A DNA stretch of 64,000 nt. It comes from Parerythrobacter aestuarii. Lineage in GTDB: Bacteria; Pseudomonadota; Alphaproteobacteria; Sphingomonadales; Sphingomonadaceae. A program made the position numbers and the translations under genes. The stretch is taken from contig NZ_JARBWD010000001.1 of NCBI RefSeq assembly GCF_030140925.1, forward strand, positions 1,240,001-1,304,000, given 5' to 3'. Below, in pieces: positions 25,312-32,931 of this stretch. The notes below the pieces were generated by a model, which did no database searches, was not told the origin of the DNA, and saw only the letters and a list, made by a program, of their open reading frames with translations. Within the stretch, counting starts at the first letter, position 1. Every line of letters starts with the position of its first letter.

Positions 25312-28065
25312 ATGCCCGCGATCCCCCTTCCAGCGCTCCACGCCAGCCATGCCGGAACATGGCTGAAAGACGGCAACGCGCCGACGCGAGGGTGCTCCAA
25401 GGGTGAAGCGATCAATGCGGCAGCGGATACGCCGGTGCTGATGCTCAACGCCCCGCTGGTGGCGACGCGGCTGGGCTATCCCGACCTGTCCGGGCTCGAT
25501 TTGCTCGAGCTCTACGCCTTCGTCCATCCGGCCAAGTTCTGCGTGCCGACGCCCAAAGGGCTGGCGCACGCGCTGGGGCTGGAGGAACCCGTCGGCGACG
25601 ATGCTGTCCCCGAACTTCTGCAAACTGCGGCGGGCAAGCTGCTGGAAACATGCGAGAGTACCGACTGGGTCGAGCGTGAAGGCGCATGGAGCGTGCTGCA
25701 ATCGCTGGCCCGGCTGCGCTGGCCGTGGGCGGGAGTGCTCGCGCCGCATGTCGCCAAGCCCGAAAAGGCAGAGAAGTGGCTGTTCAGCCGCCTACCCGAA
25801 TGGGAGGAAGCGCCCGAGCGCCCGCAGCCCGCGCAGGTCGTGCTGAGGGACGAGGAAGTCGCGGCGCAGCTCGATGCGCTGACCGGCGAGGGTGCGGAGA
25901 AGCGCGAAGGACAGCGCGCCTATGCGAGGGATGTGGCGAAGGTCTTCGCGCCCCGGGACAAGCGCGCCCAGCCACACGTCCTCCTGGCGCAGGCGGGGAC
26001 GGGGATCGGCAAGACGTTGGGCTATCTAGCCCCGGCCTCGCTGTGGGCGGAGAAATCGCACGGCACGGTCTGGGTCAGCACCTATACCAAGAACCTCCAG
26101 CGCCAGCTGCGGCGCGAGAGCCGCCGGGCGTGGCCCTCCCGCCGGGCCGACGGATCGCAGCCGGTTGTGGTGCGCAAGGGGCGCGAGAACTATCTCTGTC
26201 TGCTCAATCTCGAGGACGCGCTGCAGGGCGGCTTTGCGGGTCGGCCGGCGGTGCTGGTGCAGCTGGTGGCGCGCTGGGCGGCCTATAGCGCCGATGGCGA
26301 CATGATCGGCGGGGACTTGCCGGGCTGGCTCGGCACGCTGTTCCGCAAGCGCGGGATCGCGGCGCTGACAGACCAGCGCGGCGAATGCATCTATGCCGGT
26401 TGCCCTCATTACCGGAAGTGCTTCATAGAGCGCGCGACGCGTGCGAGTGCGCAGGCCGATCTCGTCATCGCCAATCACGCGCTGGTGATGGTCAATGCCG
26501 CGCGCGGTCGGCACCAGGGCCAGCCGCCGACGCGGGTGATCTTCGACGAGGGCCATCACGTGTTCGACGCTGCCGACAGCACCTTCGGCGCGGCACTTTC
26601 CGGGCAGGAGGCGATCGAACTGCGCCGCTGGATCATCGGCCCGGAGAAGGGCAATCGAGGACGCCGCCGGGGCCTCGCGGCACGGCTGGCAGACGTCGCG
26701 AGCTATGACGAGGCTGGCGGCGAAGCGGTGGAAGCCGCAGTCGAGGCGGCCCACCAATTGCCCTCTGATGGCTGGATCGGTCGGCTGGCGGAGGGGCAGC
26801 CGTTCGGCCCGGTCGAGGCGCTGCTGGGGCAGGTCCGCGCGGTTACCTATGCCCGCGACGAGAGCGGGGCGCAGGATGCAGGCTATGGCATAGAGACCGA
26901 GGTTGCCTCGCTCGAAGGCCCACTGATCGAGGCCGCGCAAGAGGCCGGGGCCGCGCTCGCGGCGATCCGCGGGCCACTGATGAAGCTCGGCCAGCGGTTG
27001 GAGGCGGTGCTGGAAGACGCGCCTGACTGGCTCGATGGGCAGGGCCGGGCCCGGATCGAAGGCGCGCGCCACTCGCTGCGCTGGCGGATCGATCTGCTCA
27101 GTGCATGGGAAGCGGTGCTAGCGCGGCTGGGTGGCCCGGCGGACCCTGACTTTGTCGACTGGTTCGCGGTCGATCGCAACGATACACGCGAATTCGATAT
27201 CGGCATCCACCGTCACTGGCTCGACCCGATGAAGCCCTTTGCACATATCGTGCTGGAGCCCGCGCATGGCGTGATGCTGACCAGTGCCACGCTGACCGAT
27301 CGCGGCGATGCGGGGGAAGACTGGGAAAGTGCCATCGAAGCCAGCGGTGCGCCGCATATCGAACTCCAGCCCAAGACCTCCAGCGCGCAAAGTCCGTTCG
27401 ACTATGCCAGCCGCGCCGAAGTGCTGATCGTGACCGATATCAAGCGCGGCGACCTCGCTGGCCTCGCGGGCGCCTATGCGAGGTTGATTGAAGCGGCAGG
27501 CGGCGGGGTGCTGGGGCTGTTCACCGCGATCAAGCGGCTGCGTGCGGTCTATGGCCGCATCGCCGACCGGCTCGCACGCGCCGGTCTTCCGCTCTATGCC
27601 CAGCATGTCGATCCGATCGACACCGGCACGCTGACCGACATTTTCCGCGATGATCGCAAGGCCAGCCTGCTTGGCACCGATGCCCTGCGCGACGGGGTCG
27701 ATGTACCGGGTGAGAGCCTGCGCTGTGTGGTGATGGAAGCTGTGCCGTGGCCGCGCCCGACGATCCTTCACCGCGCCCGCCGTGCGGCGCATGGGGGCGG
27801 CAAGTATGACGACCGCATTATCCGCGCCCGGCTGGCGCAGGCCTTCGGCCGCCTGATCCGCAGCCGCGAAGATGCCGGCTATTTCGTGGTACTCTCTGCA
27901 GCCTTTCCCAGTCGCCTGCTGTCGGCATTCCCGCCCGGCACGCCAATAACCAGGCTGACACTGGATGAGGCTTTGGAACGGGTTGCAGCCGGGCCGCCCA
28001 GCGGCGATAGAGCGGTTGAGCGAGAGGTTGACGAATATATGCCGTGGGAGTCGCAACAGGAATGA
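25312..28065 (+). CDS. XPD/DinG-type ATP-dependent DNA helicase with Fe-S motif
   Basis: The 917-aa protein has Walker A AGTGIGKT near residue 230, a Fe-S cluster set (a Cys in GRENYLCLLN, then CIYAGCPHYRKC), the Walker B variant FDEGHHVFDA, and C-terminal motif VI QAFGRLIRSREDAG. These define the superfamily 2 Fe-S helicases (XPD, DinG), which unwind DNA 5' to 3' in repair or R-loop removal. The first 190 residues are a separate domain; LDLLELYAFVHPAKFCVPTP and the following helices recall a degenerate DnaQ-type exonuclease fold, but the DEDD acidic residues are not evident. Translationally coupled to the phosphatase gene by ATGA. Confidence 0.88.
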   Translation: MPAIPLPALHASHAGTWLKDGNAPTRGCSKGEAINAAADTPVLMLNAPLVATRLGYPDLSGLDLLELYAFVHPAKFCVPTPKGLAHALGLEEPVGDDAVPELLQTAAGKLLETCESTDWVEREGAWSVLQSLARLRWPWAGVLAPHVAKPEKAEKWLFSRLPEWEEAPERPQPAQVVLRDEEVAAQLDALTGEGAEKREGQRAYARDVAKVFAPRDKRAQPHVLLAQAGTGIGKTLGYLAPASLWAEKSHGTVWVSTYTKNLQRQLRRESRRAWPSRRADGSQPVVVRKGRENYLCLLNLEDALQGGFAGRPAVLVQLVARWAAYSADGDMIGGDLPGWLGTLFRKRGIAALTDQRGECIYAGCPHYRKCFIERATRASAQADLVIANHALVMVNAARGRHQGQPPTRVIFDEGHHVFDAADSTFGAALSGQEAIELRRWIIGPEKGNRGRRRGLAARLADVASYDEAGGEAVEAAVEAAHQLPSDGWIGRLAEGQPFGPVEALLGQVRAVTYARDESGAQDAGYGIETEVASLEGPLIEAAQEAGAALAAIRGPLMKLGQRLEAVLEDAPDWLDGQGRARIEGARHSLRWRIDLLSAWEAVLARLGGPADPDFVDWFAVDRNDTREFDIGIHRHWLDPMKPFAHIVLEPAHGVMLTSATLTDRGDAGEDWESAIEASGAPHIELQPKTSSAQSPFDYASRAEVLIVTDIKRGDLAGLAGAYARLIEAAGGGVLGLFTAIKRLRAVYGRIADRLARAGLPLYAQHVDPIDTGTLTDIFRDDRKASLLGTDALRDGVDVPGESLRCVVMEAVPWPRPTILHRARRAAHGGGKYDDRIIRARLAQAFGRLIRSREDAGYFVVLSAAFPSRLLSAFPPGTPITRLTLDEALERVAAGPPSGDRAVEREVDEYMPWESQQE

Positions 28066-28592
28066 AGATCTTGGGTCTGTTGCGGCATGCCAAGTCCGAC
28101 TGGGACGATATGTCGACGCGCGATTTCGACCGCGGACTCAACCAGCGCGGGCGACGCGGGGCGGCGCTGATGGGCGAGCATATCCGCGAGGGCGACTATG
28201 ATTTCGACCTGCTGCTCGCCAGCCCGGCAGAACGGGTGAAAAAGACGCTGGAGTCTGCGGAGCTCGGCATGACGCCGCGCTTTGACCAGCGGCTCTACCT
28301 CTCCAGCGCCGACACCATGATCGACGTGATCCATGAAAAGGGCGGTGAAGACCAGGCGATCCTTGTCTGCGCGCATAATCCGGGCTTGCAGGAAATGCTG
28401 CTGCGCCTGATCGCGCCGTCGAACGAGAATGCGCTGTTCGACGAGGCGAGCATCAAGTTCCCTACCGCTGCCTTTGCGGTGATCGAACTCCCCATCGACG
28501 ACTGGAGCGAGCTGGGCGGCGAGGATGGCCAGCTCGTCCACTTCATGCGCCCGCGCGATCTCGACCCCGAACTGGGGCCGGAAGGCAACTAG
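28062..28592 (+). CDS. SixA-like histidine phosphatase
   Basis: This 176-residue member of the histidine phosphatase superfamily has the catalytic LLRHAKSDW (RH motif, residues 7-9) with the second active-site His in CAHNPGLQEML. SixA-type enzymes remove phosphate from histidine in phosphotransfer proteins such as the nitrogen PTS NPr. The ATG at 28062 overlaps the helicase stop (ATGA). Its stop overlaps the convergent soxR stop (CTAG). The real target in this organism is unknown. Confidence 0.88.
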   Translation: MKILGLLRHAKSDWDDMSTRDFDRGLNQRGRRGAALMGEHIREGDYDFDLLLASPAERVKKTLESAELGMTPRFDQRLYLSSADTMIDVIHEKGGEDQAILVCAHNPGLQEMLLRLIAPSNENALFDEASIKFPTAAFAVIELPIDDWSELGGEDGQLVHFMRPRDLDPELGPEGN

Positions 28593-29029
28593 TCGAGCAC
28601 CTGCCGCGGCCCCGGACCTTTCTCTCCAAGCCTGTCCTGCGGATTGTAAAGCGCGCATTTCTTGAGGCTCAGACAGCCGCAGCCGATACAGCCGTCGAGC
28701 GTTTCGCGTGCCCGCTGCAGCTCGGCGATGCGCTGGTCGAGTTCGGTGCGGATCGCGCGGCTGATCGCCTGCCAGTCGCGCGCGGTCGGTGTGCGGCCCT
28801 GCGGCAGGCGTTTCAACTGCGATTCGATTTCAGCCAGTGACAGGCCCAGCCGTTGGGCGATGAGGATAAAGCTGAGGCGGCGGATATCGCTCCGCAGGAA
28901 ACGGCGCTGGTTGCCGCTGGTGCGGAAGGCACCGATCAGCCCCTTGTCCTCGTAGTAACGGATGGCAGAGACGGCGAGGCCGGTGCGCCGGGCGAGTTCG
29001 CCGATAGGCAGCAGGTCGTTCTTGTGCAT
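28589..29029 (-). CDS. soxR: Redox-sensing MerR-family activator SoxR
   Basis: The N-terminal winged helix (LPIGELARRTGLAVSAIRYYEDKGLI, with GNQRRF) is typical of SoxR. The C-terminal [2Fe-2S] motif CIGCGCLSLKKC has the exact Cx2CxCx5C spacing. SoxR is activated when its cluster is oxidised by redox-cycling compounds. The start is set at 29029 (MHKNDLLPIGE); an in-frame ATG at 29041 is also possible, and neither has a strong ribosome binding site. A SoxR box lies just upstream at 29061-29078, serving the divergent VOC gene and possibly soxR itself. No soxS is present, as usual outside enterics. Confidence 0.96.
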   Translation of the reverse strand: MHKNDLLPIGELARRTGLAVSAIRYYEDKGLIGAFRTSGNQRRFLRSDIRRLSFILIAQRLGLSLAEIESQLKRLPQGRTPTARDWQAISRAIRTELDQRIAELQRARETLDGCIGCGCLSLKKCALYNPQDRLGEKGPGPRQVLD

Positions 29030-29056
29030 GGCCGCGAGCATTAGCGCATTAATAGC

Positions 29057-29087
29057 TTGACCTCAACTTAGCTTGAGGTTGCAAAAG
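29057..29087 (+). promoter_or_regulatory. SoxR box and promoter for the VOC gene
   Basis: CCTCAACTTAGCTTGAGG at 29061-29078 differs at two positions from the E. coli soxS operator CCTCAAGTTAACTTGAGG. As in soxS, a -35 element (TTGACC, 29057-29062) overlaps its left edge, and a 19-bp spacer would put the -10 at 29082-29087 (CAAAAG, weak). The unusually long spacer is the hallmark of MerR-family control. Confidence 0.85.
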
Positions 29088-29166
29088 GATCGGCACGTGA
29101 TTCGTTTCAACCGTTTCGCAGCACCGGCAATGTGGCGCTGCGGGGCAAAACCGAAGGAGTGCCACC

Positions 29167-29538
29167 ATGCCCAAGGGCTATCTCGAACACGCCAATGTTA
29201 CCGTCAGCGATCCCCAGCGCTCGTCAGCCCTGATGCAGGCACTGTGCGGCTGGAAGGAACGCTGGAGCGGACCTTCACGCCTCGGCGGCCAAACCATCCA
29301 TGTCGGGGATGAGGCACACTATATAGCATTCTACACGGCCGGACCCGTTGCACGCCGCTATTCTAAGGGCCAGCCGCTCAACCACCTCGCAGTGGTCGTC
29401 GACGACCTTGATACAGCCGAGCAGGCGGTCCGCGACGCAGGACTGGAGCCGGGCGAGCGTGACGTCTACGAACCCGGCCAGCGGTTCTACTTCTTCGATT
29501 GGGACGGGATCGAATTCGAGGTGGTCAGCTATGAATGA
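29167..29538 (+). CDS. VOC-family (glyoxalase/bleomycin-resistance fold) protein, likely SoxR target
   Basis: This 123-aa protein has two beta-alpha-beta-beta-beta modules (LEHANVTVSDPQRSSALMQ and LNHLAVVVDDLDTAEQAV) with the metal-site His (EHANV, NHLAV) and a late Glu (GIEFEVVSY). AAGGAG precedes the ATG. Members include glyoxalase I, dioxygenases and thiol transferases; the substrate is not readable. The SoxR box 90 bp upstream predicts induction by redox-cycling compounds, which fits a detoxification role. Confidence 0.85.
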   Translation: MPKGYLEHANVTVSDPQRSSALMQALCGWKERWSGPSRLGGQTIHVGDEAHYIAFYTAGPVARRYSKGQPLNHLAVVVDDLDTAEQAVRDAGLEPGERDVYEPGQRFYFFDWDGIEFEVVSYE

Positions 29539-29586
29539 GCTGATCCCACGCCAGCCGCTTTTCCCTGTGCGCCAGCGCAGTGACCG

Positions 29587-30795
29587 TCAGGCCGCGATGG
29601 ACAACTCCGAGGCTGCCAGAGCCTGCCCGAGGTCTGCGAATATGTCATCGAGGTCTTCCAGCCCGACCGAAAGTCGCAGCAAGCCCTCACCAATCCCGTG
29701 GGCCGCGCGCTCTTCGGGTGTGTAGGTCGAATGCGTCATCGACGCCGGGTGTTGCACGAGCGTTTCGGCATCACCCAGCGAGACGGCCCGCAGCACCATC
29801 TGCAGCCGGTTCATGAAGCGGATGCCCTGATCGTACCCACCGGCAAGGTCAAAGGCGATCATCCCGCCCGGCAGTGCCATTTGCTTCGCTGCGAGATCGT
29901 GCTGCGCAAAACTTGCCAGGCCGGGGTAGTGAACGGCCGATACCTCCGGCCGGGCCTCAAGCCATTCGGCCACTTCCACGGCATTGGCGCTGTGGCGTTC
30001 CATTCGCAGGGCCAAAGTCTTCAGGCCGCGCATGACAAGAGTCGCGGTGAACGGGCTCATGACCGCTCCTGTCATGTCCTTGAGCCCTTCGAGCCTGACC
30101 CGCTGCATCATCTCAGCCGACCCTGCGACGAGACCTCCGACAAGGTCGCCATGCCCGCCGAGATATTTGGTCGCAGAGTGCACCACGATATCCGCACCCA
30201 GTTCGATCGGGCGGGTCAGTGCGGGGGTGGCATAGGTATTGTCCACGATAACGCTCGCCCCATGGCGCTGTGCGACTTCGCTGATGGCAGCAATATCGAC
30301 CAGCCGCATGTTGGGGTTGGCCGGGGTTTCAAAATAGACGACCTTCACATCGTCAGTCATGACCTCTTCAAGTGCGGCCGGGTTCGTGAGGTCGACATGC
30401 ACCAGCTTGACGCCGAACTTGGCGAGCCCGTGGCGGAAGAAGGCGAAGGTACAGCCATAGAGCGTCTTGTCAGTGACGATGGTATCGCCTGCCTCCAGCA
30501 AGGTCCACATCACAGCCGTGATGGCACCCATTCCCGAGGCGGTGGCGACGCCCGCTTCTGCGCTTTCCAGCGTGGCGATGCGTTGTTCGAGTAGATCCAG
30601 CGTCGGGTTCGAAATGCGTGAGTAGAAATATCCCGGCTGTTCCCCGGCAAAGATCGCTCCGCCTTGCTCTGCACTTTCGAACGCAAAGGTCGAAGCCAGA
30701 TGCATTGGCGGCGTGAGTGCACCCTGGTTGTCTCTCGGGTCATACCCGTGGTGGATGGCGCGGCTGGAGAAACCGGAAAGCGGGGAACGACTCAT
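29587..30795 (-). CDS. mdeA: Methionine gamma-lyase-type PLP enzyme
   Basis: The protein (402 aa) is in the Cys/Met-metabolism PLP family, with the PLP lysine in HSATKYLGGHGD. The active-site loop reads LYGCTFAFF; the Cys here is diagnostic of methionine gamma-lyase (Cys116 in Pseudomonas), where cystathionine enzymes usually have Gly. Further blocks resemble that enzyme as I remember it: FETPANPNMRLVDI, LKDMTGAVMSPF, SLGDAETLVQHPASMTHS. The reaction gives methanethiol, ammonia and 2-oxobutanoate. O-succinylhomoserine sulfhydrylase is the main alternative. A divergent Lrp-type gene shares the upstream region, as in mdeR-mdeA of Pseudomonas. Confidence 0.85.
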   Translation of the reverse strand: MSRSPLSGFSSRAIHHGYDPRDNQGALTPPMHLASTFAFESAEQGGAIFAGEQPGYFYSRISNPTLDLLEQRIATLESAEAGVATASGMGAITAVMWTLLEAGDTIVTDKTLYGCTFAFFRHGLAKFGVKLVHVDLTNPAALEEVMTDDVKVVYFETPANPNMRLVDIAAISEVAQRHGASVIVDNTYATPALTRPIELGADIVVHSATKYLGGHGDLVGGLVAGSAEMMQRVRLEGLKDMTGAVMSPFTATLVMRGLKTLALRMERHSANAVEVAEWLEARPEVSAVHYPGLASFAQHDLAAKQMALPGGMIAFDLAGGYDQGIRFMNRLQMVLRAVSLGDAETLVQHPASMTHSTYTPEERAAHGIGEGLLRLSVGLEDLDDIFADLGQALAASELSIAA

Positions 30796-30840
30796 GCGAA
30801 ATGCCTTCTTGCTGGTGTTTGCACGAGATTAGCGTCTTTC

Positions 30841-30861
30841 GATTGGAATTTCTCTCCAATC
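30841..30861. promoter_or_regulatory. Perfect inverted repeat in the mdeA-lrp intergenic region
   Basis: GATTGGA, seven bases, TCCAATC. It lies 46-66 bp upstream of the methionine gamma-lyase start and is a candidate Lrp-type operator. Lrp/AsnC proteins bind 15-21 bp imperfect palindromes, often in arrays. Confidence 0.6.
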
Positions 30862-30883
30862 TATGCCACGATTGCGTCCAGTA

Positions 30884-30900
30884 TTAGCAGAATATGCTAA
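30884..30900. promoter_or_regulatory. Second perfect inverted repeat next to the lrp-type start
   Basis: TTAGCA, five bases, TGCTAA, ending 12 bp before the ATG of the divergent Lrp-type gene. Its position suggests autoregulation. It differs in sequence from the repeat at 30841. Confidence 0.55.
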
Positions 30901-30912
30901 GGAAGCTGGGAA

Positions 30913-31362
30913 ATGGACCGCAAGGACAGGCAAATTCTGCGCGAGCTGCAACGCGATGGTCGATTAAGCAATGCGGACCTGGCTGAGCGCGTGAACCTCT
31001 CGCCGTCGCCCTGCCTGCGGCGGGTCCGCAATCTTGAGCGGGCCGGAGTGATCGATCGCTATGTCGCAATCGTCAATCGGGAAGCTGCCGGCTATCCGGT
31101 CACCGCACTGGTCCAGGTCACGCTGGCCCGGCACGAACGCGAAGTGGTCGAAGCGTTTGAAGCGCGGGTTCGCGAAACACCCCAGATCCTGTCCTGCCGC
31201 CTGCTGACGGGAAGCTCGGACTACCTGCTGGAAGTGGTGATGCCGGGCATCGATTCCTACGAAGCCTTCATGCGCGACACTTTGCATACGACCCCCGGTA
31301 TCGCGACCATCAACACCAGTTTCGTCTATGGCAGCATCAAGGAAACCGTCGAGCTGCCGTGA
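30913..31362 (+). CDS. Lrp/AsnC-family regulator, MdeR-like
   Basis: The 149-aa protein has the N-terminal HTH (DRKDRQILRELQRDGRLSNADLAERVNLSPSPCLRRVRNLE) and a C-terminal RAM domain (VTALVQVTLARHERE, SSDYLLEVVMPGIDSYEAF) that binds amino acids and forms octamers. It is divergent from the methionine gamma-lyase gene with two palindromes between. In Pseudomonas putida the related MdeR activates mdeAB, so methionine-responsive control is likely but inferred. AGGA precedes the ATG. Confidence 0.93.
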   Translation: MDRKDRQILRELQRDGRLSNADLAERVNLSPSPCLRRVRNLERAGVIDRYVAIVNREAAGYPVTALVQVTLARHEREVVEAFEARVRETPQILSCRLLTGSSDYLLEVVMPGIDSYEAFMRDTLHTTPGIATINTSFVYGSIKETVELP

Positions 31363-31374
31363 TCGGGTGATCGA

Positions 31375-32580
31375 CTACGCTGCGTGAGCTTCTACGCGGT
31401 TCCGGCCGCGTTCCTTGGCACGGTACATGGCGAGGTCCGATTTCTGCAGCGCTGTATCCAGCGATTGGCCTGACCTGACGCTGCACAGGCCGATGGATGC
31501 GCTGGTTGTGACGCCTTCAAAATTGCGAACCTTGGTCCCGAGCTCCTCGATCCGGGTGCGGATGAGTTCGGCTGAGGACAAGGCGAGCGCCCGGTCGAGA
31601 TTGGTCAGCACGAAGACAAACTCTTCGCCGCCCAGTCGGGCTGAGACATGCGGTCCGCCGGGGATGGAGGTTTCGAAATCCCGCAGGATATTGGCCACCG
31701 CAATCAGCACATGATCGCCGGTTGCGTGGCCGTGGGTGTCGTTGACATGCTTGAAGTGATCGAGATCCAGCGTCAGCACATGTTTGCGCTTATGGGGGGC
31801 AAGGCCGGGCCATTCCTCCTCGAACAGGCAGCGCCGGTTGCGCAGGCCGGTCAGCGGATCACGATGCATCAGGAATTCCGCGTGTGCGAGTGAGTCCGCC
31901 AGTTCCTCTCCCAGCAGGCGGTTCTCGACCAGCATCTCGGCTGAAAGTCTGCGCTGGTGCGAGGAAGCATAGGCGAAGCCCGCGATCGCAAGCAAAAGGC
32001 CATGCGCATAGATGAAGGCCTGTAGAGCCATGAATTCCGGCGCGGAAAAGAGACCGGCGGTCACTGTCACGCTGAAGCCGGCGATAAAGGCGATCATCAA
32101 GCGCGGGGTTGGTGACAGGAGCACAGTCACCAGCGCCACACCGACAAAGGTGCCGGCACCAATCGCCATGCGTGCGGGGTGCAGGAAGGGATCGACCAGC
32201 AATGGCAGCAGCAATAGCGCCCAGCTCGCCCCGCCGAAGGCGAGTGTGAAGCCAAGCCCCCACATCGTTGGCCGGATCACTTTGCCGGCCTCGAGCTTTT
32301 GCCGCAGCCGGTTCCACATCGTGCGAGTACCGAAGATGGCCGCAGCGCGCGCCAGCAACGGGATCACGAAGACGCTGGCATTGGGCATGAGCGTGGCAGC
32401 GAGGCCCATCACCAGCAATCCGACAAGGTTAGCGACCAATGCCTTTTCTTCGGTGATCGCAACCCCGCGCACAGTCTCGTAGCGGACCTCGCGATACCAG
32501 GATTCGTCGCGCACGACGGCCACCGTGCCAGAGGCATCCTGGTCGAACCGATCGATAGAGAGAATTGCCCCCTGCGACAT
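31375..32580 (-). CDS. Membrane diguanylate cyclase (GGDEF), no visible I-site
   Basis: The product (401 aa) has a short cytoplasmic N-terminus, about six transmembrane segments (residues 45-215), a coiled linker and a C-terminal GGDEF domain. That domain starts RDPLTGLRNRRCLFEEE and has the active-site RLGGEEFVFVL. GGEEF is catalytically competent for making c-di-GMP. The inhibitory RxxD motif five residues before GGEEF is absent (IPGGPHVSARLGGEEF), which suggests weak product inhibition. The membrane part matches no sensor module I can name. Converges with the Lrp-type gene. Confidence 0.92.
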   Translation of the reverse strand: MSQGAILSIDRFDQDASGTVAVVRDESWYREVRYETVRGVAITEEKALVANLVGLLVMGLAATLMPNASVFVIPLLARAAAIFGTRTMWNRLRQKLEAGKVIRPTMWGLGFTLAFGGASWALLLLPLLVDPFLHPARMAIGAGTFVGVALVTVLLSPTPRLMIAFIAGFSVTVTAGLFSAPEFMALQAFIYAHGLLLAIAGFAYASSHQRRLSAEMLVENRLLGEELADSLAHAEFLMHRDPLTGLRNRRCLFEEEWPGLAPHKRKHVLTLDLDHFKHVNDTHGHATGDHVLIAVANILRDFETSIPGGPHVSARLGGEEFVFVLTNLDRALALSSAELIRTRIEELGTKVRNFEGVTTSASIGLCSVRSGQSLDTALQKSDLAMYRAKERGRNRVEAHAA

Positions 32581-32931
32581 CAGGTGGTTGCTATCGCAGA
32601 TTGTGGTTAAGGTACGGTAAGGCCTTGCTGGCGCTGCCCCTTGGTCTGGGCAGCAACATCACTCTGCAGGCTTGTGTGCTTCCCTACACGAACAATTTGT
32701 GCCTTTATTGGGTTCGGGCAGCCCGGCTTCGCCAGATGGGCCGGTGGCGGGGGCCTCCCATGTTGGTCTAGTTCGGAGTAGTCCGGACAAAACCCATTTA
32801 AAAACAATTTGATGGAGTGATTTGGCGAAGTTGACACGGTGTCAATTTCGTCAAGCAAATGTCAACCGCGCCGACCGCCGACTCTCCTTCGCACTTGCAA
32901 CACGCATCGCCCTCACGCAAAGGCGCTTCCC
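32581..32931. other. 351-bp intergenic region upstream of lysS
   Basis: No supported ORF. It holds a short hairpin GCTGCCC-N8-GGGCAGC at 32633-32654, an A+T-richer stretch (about 32785-32860) likely to contain the lysS promoter, and a perfect 15-bp palindrome at 32831-32845 listed separately. I see no tRNA, known riboswitch or structured RNA, though a small RNA cannot be ruled out by eye. Confidence 0.6.
32831..32845. promoter_or_regulatory. Perfect 15-bp palindrome before lysS
   Basis: TTGACACGGTGTCAA: arms TTGACAC/GTGTCAA around a single G. It also contains a consensus -35 TTGACA, so a repressor bound here would block the promoter. The half-site spacing (odd centre) is not that of the FNR box at 2326. 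The binding protein is unknown. Confidence 0.6.

Noticed and set aside
26026..28056. Two long minus-strand ORFs opposite the helicase gene
   Set aside because: Antisense shadows typical of high G+C codon bias; the helicase motifs are complete on the plus strand.
30796..30912. SAM riboswitch upstream of the methionine gamma-lyase gene
   Set aside because: The gap is only 117 bp, is filled by two palindromes suited to protein binding, and shows no SAM-II or SAM-type core that I can recognise.
32831..32845. FNR box upstream of lysS
   Set aside because: TTGAC...GTCAA halves are present but separated by five bases rather than four, so the FNR spacing is wrong.
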